Program-made: the position numbers and the translations under genes
In this document: in pieces, positions 5,433-10,057 of the stretch
Numbering within the stretch: position 1 is the first letter of the stretch
Layout: each line of letters begins with the position of its first letter
NCBI GenBank assembly: GCA_018825335.1
Contig: JAHJEW010000123.1
Coordinates: 1-10,057, forward strand
Source of the DNA: Patescibacteria group bacterium
Lineage (GTDB): Bacteria; Patescibacteriota; Gracilibacteria; UBA1369
Reading direction: 5' to 3'
Length of the DNA stretch: 10,057 nt
Notes under the pieces: model-generated
Seen by the model: the letters and a program-made list of their open reading frames with translations, nothing else
Told to the model about the DNA's origin: nothing
Databases searched by the model: none

Positions 5433-6176
5433 ATGGCAATAAATCGTTACGAAGAACTGGAAAAAAAAATCGGCTTCGAATTCAAAAATCCGCAGCTTTT
5501 GGACCTGGCTTTTGTCCATAAATCATACGTCAACGAGCATCGCGACAGAAAAAATGAGCATAACGAACGCCTGGAATTTTTGGGCGATGCCGTCTTGGAA
5601 CTTGTTGTAACCGAATACCTGTATAAAAACTTTCCCACAAGGGGAGAGGGTGTGCTGACTAACTGGCGATCCGCTCTGGTAAAGGGTAAACACCTTGCGG
5701 AAATCGCGGAGAAACTGGATCTGGGCCTTTATCTTTATTTAAGCCGAGGAGAGGAAAGATCCGGCGGAAGAAAGAAAAACTATATACTTGCCAACACTCT
5801 GGAATCGCTGATAGGAGCCATTTATCTGGATCAGGGGTACAAAGTTTCGCATAAATTCATAGACGATATGATCCTTGCGCAGCTTAGTTCGATTCTTGAA
5901 CAAGGGCTGCACATAGACGCAAAGTCAAGATTCCAGGAAATAGCGCAGGATCTGCTGGGATTCACCCCGGCCTATGAACTCATAGAAGAACAGGGACCGG
6001 ACCACGATAAACAGTTTGTAATGGGCGCCTACATTGACGGCGAACTAATCGGCCGGGGCTCCGGTTCAAGCAAACAAAATGCGGAACAGGCGGCCGCGCA
6101 GGACGCGCTGAAAGCCAAGAAATGGGAAAACGTGGTGGTTCACGACCCGTCTCACGATCCGACGTCGAACGTGTGA
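5433..6176 (+). CDS. rnc: Ribonuclease III (Asp-to-Asn change at a metal-ligand position)
   Basis: A 247-residue enzyme that cuts double-stranded RNA, mainly pre-rRNA. The RNase III domain covers about 1-150 with the signature ERLEFLGDAVLELVV: E45, E48 and D52 match Escherichia coli E38, E41 and D45. The second half of the active site reads N121-T-L-E124; E124 matches E117, but residue 121 stands where E. coli has D114, with identical spacing (69 residues after D52/D45). The double-stranded RNA-binding domain covers about 163-235 (KSRFQEIAQDLLGFTPAYEL, GPDHDKQFVMGAYIDG, GSGSSKQNAEQAAAQDALKA). E117 in E. coli is essential and is kept here, so the enzyme is probably active, but metal binding may differ. 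Its last 25 bases (6152-6176) overlap the convergent minus-strand gene. The usual fab and acpP neighbours of rnc in Firmicutes are absent. Confidence 0.96.
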   Translation: MAINRYEELEKKIGFEFKNPQLLDLAFVHKSYVNEHRDRKNEHNERLEFLGDAVLELVVTEYLYKNFPTRGEGVLTNWRSALVKGKHLAEIAEKLDLGLYLYLSRGEERSGGRKKNYILANTLESLIGAIYLDQGYKVSHKFIDDMILAQLSSILEQGLHIDAKSRFQEIAQDLLGFTPAYELIEEQGPDHDKQFVMGAYIDGELIGRGSGSSKQNAEQAAAQDALKAKKWENVVVHDPSHDPTSNV

Positions 6177-7090
6177 GCGAAAGAATAAACGGTTTTCCCC
6201 GACTTAACTTCCAGTAAAGCGGTGTATCTGCCCGCATTAAGATTTCCCATGGAGAAAGAAACTTTTCCGATTGTCTCTTCGGACGCGCCGTCGGCCTTAA
6301 AGGTCTTAAAAAAGCCGGAATCTCCGTGTTTAATAAGCAGCATCGATCCGACCGCGTCGTAAACAGGAACAATCGGAAGTGGCCGGCCGTTTTTCTTTAT
6401 CTCATAAAGAAAACCACGATAAGTGTTAAAATCTTTCATTTCCATTCTGGCGGTGGCGCTATCAAAGAAAGCCGTTAAATTTGCCGTCGGATCGGCCTGC
6501 GAAAGATCACCTGGAGACTCATCCCGGACAACCAGTTTAGACCTGTAAATGGCCGGATCGCCCTTAACGGGATTAATAGCGAAATAGGCATAAAAAGTAC
6601 CGCTCCGCGGCATGTCCGCGCGGGCATTCCAGACACCGCCCGAATAAGTGGGGATAATATGATCAAAAAGCTTCAAATCCGCATGAACAAGATAAAAATG
6701 TACCTTCGCCCCGTTTATCGTACCAAGATAATCGGGAGTCAGCTCCGCTCCCGCATCATCAAAAATATTGAATTTAAGAGGTTGCACCGCCAGCTTTTGA
6801 AAATGATCAATCTTGAACTTAATGTGCCCGCCCGCGTCCGGCGCGTCCATGGATTCGCCGATAGTAGCGGGGGCGGTGATCCCCGCGGCGGCCGCATCTT
6901 CCGGATTAATAATCGTAACCCTGGCCACCTGTGTGCCTCCACGCACTTCAATCTTTTGTGGTGGAAGAGGGGTGGGGCCACCCTTAAAAGGCCAGCAGAC
7001 AATCACCGTGATAAGCGAAAAAACCATTACAACCAGAATCCCCGCAATAACAATAGGCTTTTGAATTGTCTCCATTTTTTTCTTCGCCAT
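6152..7090 (-). CDS. Membrane-anchored extracytoplasmic protein with two YtkA-like beta domains
   Basis: A 312-residue protein. A basic N-terminus (MAKKKMETIQK) precedes one membrane segment at about 12-33 (PIVIAGILVVMVFSLITVIV), with the remainder predicted outside the cell. Domain one (about 88-195) contains VHFYLVHADLKLFDHIIP, then GVWNARADMPRSGTFYAYFAI; this pattern resembles YtkA-like or related metal/secreted beta-sandwich proteins in which ligands lie in the H...DHxxP part. Domain two (about 210-312) repeats the plan (GSMLLIKHGDSGFFKTFK, then NLNAGRYTALLEVKSGKTVY). I therefore propose a tandem duplication; the family assignment is by pattern and memory only. It is convergent with rnc and overlaps it by 25 bases, and is divergent from the lipoprotein gene. 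A promoter lies so close to the ATG that the message may be leaderless. Confidence 0.8.
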   Translation of the reverse strand: MAKKKMETIQKPIVIAGILVVMVFSLITVIVCWPFKGGPTPLPPQKIEVRGGTQVARVTIINPEDAAAAGITAPATIGESMDAPDAGGHIKFKIDHFQKLAVQPLKFNIFDDAGAELTPDYLGTINGAKVHFYLVHADLKLFDHIIPTYSGGVWNARADMPRSGTFYAYFAINPVKGDPAIYRSKLVVRDESPGDLSQADPTANLTAFFDSATARMEMKDFNTYRGFLYEIKKNGRPLPIVPVYDAVGSMLLIKHGDSGFFKTFKADGASEETIGKVSFSMGNLNAGRYTALLEVKSGKTVYSFAHTFDVGS

Positions 7091-7098
7091 TGCCTGCC

Positions 7099-7127
7099 AT
7101 TTTAAAACGAACGCCGATTTTTCGCAA
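7099..7127 (-). promoter_or_regulatory. Possible promoter giving a leaderless message for the minus-strand gene
   Basis: On the minus strand TTGCGA (7127-7122) and TAAAAT (7104-7099, five of six bases) are 17 bases apart. Transcription would begin near 7092, one to three bases before the ATG at 7090, so the mRNA would have almost no leader. This fits the absence of a good Shine-Dalgarno site but has not been tested. Confidence 0.4.
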
Positions 7128-7292
7128 ATGCAAAAGCGGAAATGTGCGGCACGATTGCGTTTAATTAATTTCAGAAAAAATTAAGAAACAGTTTAGAAAT
7201 ATTTAAAGTAAATATTGTAAGTTGATTCGGCTTCATATAGTTTTGAAGCTGTCCCTTCAAAAAAAAGGACTCTAATTCATAAGGTAACAACC
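7128..7292 (+). promoter_or_regulatory. A/T-rich leader region of the lipoprotein gene with competing hairpins
   Basis: This is the divergent intergenic region. The stretch 7160-7225 is strongly A/T-rich and may hold the promoter; TTGTAA (7215-7220) and TATAGT (7236-7241) are 15 bases apart, a weak pair. Two hairpins share the same segment and cannot form together: GCTTCA/TGAAGC (7230-7235/7244-7249) and TTTTGAAG/CTTCAAAA (7241-7248/7255-7262). AAGG (7281-7284) is a modest Shine-Dalgarno site eight bases before ATG 7293. No T run follows either hairpin, so they do not look like terminators. Confidence 0.35.
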
Positions 7293-7934
7293 ATGAAACA
7301 CAAAGCACTCGCAGTAGTAATGGCCCTTGCGGTCATAATCGCCTTCGGCGGATGTTGGAACGATCCCACGGAAGGAATCGACGAAACCGCCCAGGGCGGC
7401 AACCAGGCGGCGGAAACGCAGCCGACAGACCAACCGCAGGATGCTAAGCAGCCCGCGGACGTAGCCAAGATCGTGTTCGATATCCCTGAGGGGTGGGAGC
7501 GCGGTGAAGAAGGAACGTCTATGGCCAGGCCAATCATTACCCTGGCGGACATTCCGGCGGAAGTTGAGGACAAGCAGGCCGAGTTGGAGAGGTGGAAGGA
7601 AATCGTTCCGTATGCGGTCGGCGTGAGACAATACGATCTCGGCGACAAAGCGAACTTCCAGAAGACGGTCGATTACGTGGTGAACTCAATTGGCGGAAAA
7701 GACAAGATCAACCAACCGCCGGATGAGGCTGGTACGTATACAACCATGAAGGAAGTAGAGATCGCTGGCTATAAAGCCGTAATAGTGGAAACTATCTCGG
7801 ACAACTTCATGGACGCTGGAACGGATATCGTCTTCATGAAAGATGGTTACGTAGGTTGGGTCGGTACGTTCAGCAGGTATGATGAGCAAAAGACAACCAT
7901 CGAAAACATCATCAAGACAATCCACCGGGAGTAA
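7293..7934 (+). CDS. Lipoprotein with a PsbP/DUF1795-like domain
   Basis: A 213-residue secreted protein. The signal sequence MKHKALAVVMALAVIIAFGGC carries a lipobox-like end (FGG-C21), so C21 is expected to be lipidated and to anchor the protein outside the cytoplasmic membrane. A linker rich in Q, T, D and P (22-58) is followed by a domain (about 60-213) beginning IVFDIPEGWER and ending IENIIKTIHRE. The FDIPEGW start and the closing helix with an IIKTI pattern are reminiscent of PsbP or DUF1795 domains; that assignment is tentative and the function is unknown. Phe at the -3 position is atypical for signal peptidase II. The gap to the surface protein gene is 48 bases with no terminator, suggesting one transcript. 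Codon use is richer in G+C than in the accessory genes. Confidence 0.82.
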   Translation: MKHKALAVVMALAVIIAFGGCWNDPTEGIDETAQGGNQAAETQPTDQPQDAKQPADVAKIVFDIPEGWERGEEGTSMARPIITLADIPAEVEDKQAELERWKEIVPYAVGVRQYDLGDKANFQKTVDYVVNSIGGKDKINQPPDEAGTYTTMKEVEIAGYKAVIVETISDNFMDAGTDIVFMKDGYVGWVGTFSRYDEQKTTIENIIKTIHRE

Positions 7935-7982
7935 TCCCTCACATCGACAACAAGAGACCAACAACTAGAAAGGAACAGTACA

Positions 7983-10057
7983 ATGCTAAAAGGCCAATGG
8001 GCGCGCCTTGAATCACTGATCCTTTTCGGTGTGCTTTGCACGCTGACGAGGACGACACGCGCGGAAGAAAAAGAGATCGAAAGCGGAAGCTGTATGGATC
8101 TGACGATTCAACAGATTCCGGTGGTAGATCTTTCGGACGGCATCGGAATGCCCGAAGCCACCATGCGAATCACCCAGAAGTACAACACCTCTTACGCAGA
8201 GAAAGCCAATATCGGAGGAAAGTGGCTTTGGGGGCACGATGGCCTGGACCTCCACGAGTGGGGCGCCCCGAGCGGAAAGAACGACGTCATGGTAGTCATG
8301 AAAGGCGTCGTTGTAGTATCAGATGTCCGTAAAGGATGGGGTGAAAGTGAAATCGTGGCGACACGCCTGAACAAGTTCTCGGAGGAGATCATCACGCATC
8401 ACTACCATCATCTTCACTACGATACAGAAAACGAAAAAACGACCAGGCGCTTCGGCCCATGCGAATACGTTTCCATGGGGGAGACGCTTGCAAAGGAGGG
8501 GGGAACGGACAAATACGCCACCCACCTGCACTTCGGCATCCGTCGCTGGGCCAACCTGGCCCAGCTCGCAAACGCGCTGAAAACCGGCGGATCGGCCATC
8601 TACGGCGTCGGCTACACCTACGGCAAAGACAGCCTGCTCGCCAAAAACCTGGACCCGCAGGGGTTTCTGTTCGACACTTTCAGGGACCTTCCGGACATCG
8701 ACCCCAAGCAGGTCGCCTACGGCTGGGCCAGGGACTACGCTTTGGACATGCGGGAAGCCGGAATTGAACTTGGCATGTTCAACGGCGACTTCGGCGCCGG
8801 AGAGCCGGTCAAGCGCAGGGAAGCGGCACGCTGGCTCAAGATCGCGGCCAGACTGCAAAACGTGATTCCGAACCAGGCTACGTTCACGGTAGACATGCCG
8901 AAGACCGACAACGATTCCGTCTACGTGGAAGCTCTAACCATGTACCCGCTCGCGCAGCCCGTCATCAACCCGCAAGGCGGATGCAGCAGCAACAAGGAGC
9001 AATTCTGCCCGGACAAGACCATCAAACGCGCGGAAGCGATCAAAATGGTCATACTGGCATTCTCCGGCGGCAACTTCCTGAACTTCTACCAGAAGTACAT
9101 CTGGACGGCGCCGTTCAAACAGGCCATTTCGGTATTGGCCGGCTTTCAGGATGTCGATCCGCAGAGCTGGTACGCCCCATATGTCTACTACGGCCTCATG
9201 CTCGGTATTGTCGATAAAAAGTCAACTTTCAAACCCGGCGAAGAAATCGTCAGGGCGGAAATGGCCAAGTGGGTCGTCTGGGGGCATCAGCTCAAGGAAA
9301 AACTGGCAAAAGACAAATGCGACCTTCTGGACTGCGGATACAACAGCTACTGCGATCCAGACACAAAGTCCTGCAAGATGATCGCGGAATGTGTTCCTTC
9401 CGAAACGCAGCAATGCGAAGTCGGAGGAGGATACGATCCGTGCATCGGTGGAGTGGTTTGCACTCCCGGAGATGCCAAACAGCAAAGCTGCAGCGGCAAC
9501 GGCACGCAGGAAAGTGTCTGCCAGGAAAACTGCCAGTGGGGCAACTGGGGTGTGTGCGTGCAGAAGCCGGAATGTAGCGAAGGACAGGTAAAGACGTGTG
9601 GATTTTGCGGAAAGTCCTCATGTGTGAGCGGGAAATACGGTGCCTGTCTTGGCCAGGGAAAGTGCAGCCCGGGAGAAGTGGTAAAGGTGTCATGCAACGG
9701 ATCCGGCACCCAGCAAATGGTTTGTTCAACAAGCTGCAGCTGGGGCGAGTGGAGCATCTGCTCAGTGAGCAAGGTGTGCGCGCCAAGTCAGCAGGAGCAG
9801 AAGCCCTGCAACAATGGCCAGGGAACGCAGCAACGAAGCTGCGACCAGTATGGCCAGTGGGGTCAGTGGAGCACGTGCGTGCTGAACCAGGTGTGCACGC
9901 CGAACAAGCAGGATCAGAAATCCTGCAATAACGGGCTCGGAACGCAGCAACGAAGCTGCGACCAGTATGGCCAGTGGGGTCAGTGGAGCACGTGCGTGCT
10001 GAACCAGGTGTGCACGCCGAACAAGCAGGATCAGAAATCCTGCAATAACGGGCTCGG
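7983..10057 (+). CDS. Secreted M23 metallopeptidase with SLH domains and Cys-rich TSP1-like repeats (3' end outside the window)
   Basis: Open to the right edge; 691 codons are visible. The signal peptide is about 1-27 (cleavage near TRA-EE). An M23 (LytM-type) domain covers about 60-190: H85 and D89 in GHDGLDL, H143 in YHHL, and H181/H183 in THLHFGI, so all zinc-site and catalytic residues are present and a peptidoglycan-cutting endopeptidase is likely. Three S-layer-homology-like domains follow, at about 233-292 (GIELGMFNGDF...KRREAARWL), 302-365 (degenerate, ...KRAEAIKMV) and 378-443 (WYAPYVYYGLMLGIV...VRAEMAKWV); these usually bind cell-wall polymers. From C446 there is an EGF-like segment (CDLLDCGYNSYC), then repeats of about 35-39 residues with WGxWSxC, resembling thrombospondin type 1 modules. 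SLH, EGF and TSP1 assignments are by eye. A good Shine-Dalgarno sequence, GAAAGGA (7968-7974), lies eight bases before the ATG. Confidence 0.88.
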   Translation, partial: MLKGQWARLESLILFGVLCTLTRTTRAEEKEIESGSCMDLTIQQIPVVDLSDGIGMPEATMRITQKYNTSYAEKANIGGKWLWGHDGLDLHEWGAPSGKNDVMVVMKGVVVVSDVRKGWGESEIVATRLNKFSEEIITHHYHHLHYDTENEKTTRRFGPCEYVSMGETLAKEGGTDKYATHLHFGIRRWANLAQLANALKTGGSAIYGVGYTYGKDSLLAKNLDPQGFLFDTFRDLPDIDPKQVAYGWARDYALDMREAGIELGMFNGDFGAGEPVKRREAARWLKIAARLQNVIPNQATFTVDMPKTDNDSVYVEALTMYPLAQPVINPQGGCSSNKEQFCPDKTIKRAEAIKMVILAFSGGNFLNFYQKYIWTAPFKQAISVLAGFQDVDPQSWYAPYVYYGLMLGIVDKKSTFKPGEEIVRAEMAKWVVWGHQLKEKLAKDKCDLLDCGYNSYCDPDTKSCKMIAECVPSETQQCEVGGGYDPCIGGVVCTPGDAKQQSCSGNGTQESVCQENCQWGNWGVCVQKPECSEGQVKTCGFCGKSSCVSGKYGACLGQGKCSPGEVVKVSCNGSGTQQMVCSTSCSWGEWSICSVSKVCAPSQQEQKPCNNGQGTQQRSCDQYGQWGQWSTCVLNQVCTPNKQDQKSCNNGLGTQQRSCDQYGQWGQWSTCVLNQVCTPNKQDQKSCNNGL
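9705..10057 (+). repeat. 117-bp in-frame tandem repeats encoding Cys/Trp-rich modules
   Basis: Units at 9705-9821 (diverged), 9822-9938 and 9939-10055; the last two are identical over all 117 bases, and the next unit begins at 10056. Each unit encodes 39 residues with four cysteines spaced C-x11-C-x5-C-x9-C and two tryptophans in QWGQWSTC. Shorter, more diverged units occur from about 9470. The exact identity of two copies shows recent duplication or gene conversion. The window stops two bases into the next unit, consistent with an assembly break inside a longer repeat array. Confidence 0.95.

Noticed and set aside
8319..8858. 179-codon minus-strand open frame
   Set aside because: It is antisense to the M23/SLH gene, whose motifs and conserved residues are clear; the G+C-rich strand gives long shadow frames.
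9292..9786. 164-codon minus-strand open frame rich in Cys, Arg and Pro
   Set aside because: It mirrors the Cys-rich repeat tail on the other strand and has no recognisable content of its own.
9705..10057. CRISPR array
   Set aside because: The repeats are 117 bases, contiguous, in frame and without unique spacers; they are protein-coding modules.

Overview
The window looks like the chromosome of a reduced bacterium, probably a member of the Patescibacteria (CPR). The reasons are: very short intergenic gaps; start codons that mostly lack a Shine-Dalgarno site and sit behind A/C-rich leaders; a core block yceD-rpmF-nusB-rnc with no fatty-acid or phospholipid genes (plsX, fab, acpP) between rpmF and rnc; an aberrant short bL32; and a large S-layer-type surface protein. 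A Peregrinibacteria-like lineage is possible but this is only an impression from the bL32 N-terminus. TGA is used as a stop (rnc and the minus-strand gene), so the recoded Gracilibacteria/SR1 code does not apply. Both ends of the window are repetitive (a complex palindrome on the left, an exact 117-bp tandem repeat on the right), which suggests it may be a whole contig broken at repeats.

Layout. 1-139: multi-stem inverted repeat with attC-like ends. 211-240: possible promoter. 273-555: GNAT acetyltransferase pseudogene that has lost its middle and its reading frame. 573-3500: AT-rich accessory block on the plus strand: coiled-coil/two-TM protein, SDR oxidoreductase resembling benzil reductase YueD, fold-type-II PLP enzyme, small membrane protein, and an unknown acidic protein behind a good promoter that carries a palindrome. 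3547-6176: housekeeping operon: Bax-inhibitor-1 family membrane protein, YceD/DUF177, bL32, NusB, RNase III. These serve ribosome assembly and rRNA processing: NusB in rRNA antitermination, RNase III in pre-rRNA cleavage, YceD in 23S rRNA accumulation, bL32 in the large subunit.

6152-7090 (minus) is a membrane-anchored extracytoplasmic protein with two related beta domains; its 3' end overlaps rnc by 25 bp. A 202-bp divergent region follows. 7293-7934 is a lipoprotein, and 7983 to the window end is a secreted M23 metallopeptidase with SLH domains and a cysteine/tryptophan-rich thrombospondin-like repeat tail, open at the right edge. The right third is thus devoted to the cell surface and is clearly richer in G+C than the accessory block (for example 40 of 60 bases at 8701-8760 against 17 of 60 at 2101-2160).

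The most interesting items are the M23-SLH-repeat surface protein with its exactly duplicated units, the Asp-to-Asn change at a metal-ligand position of RNase III, the zinc-less bL32, the decayed acetyltransferase, and the palindromic element at the left edge.
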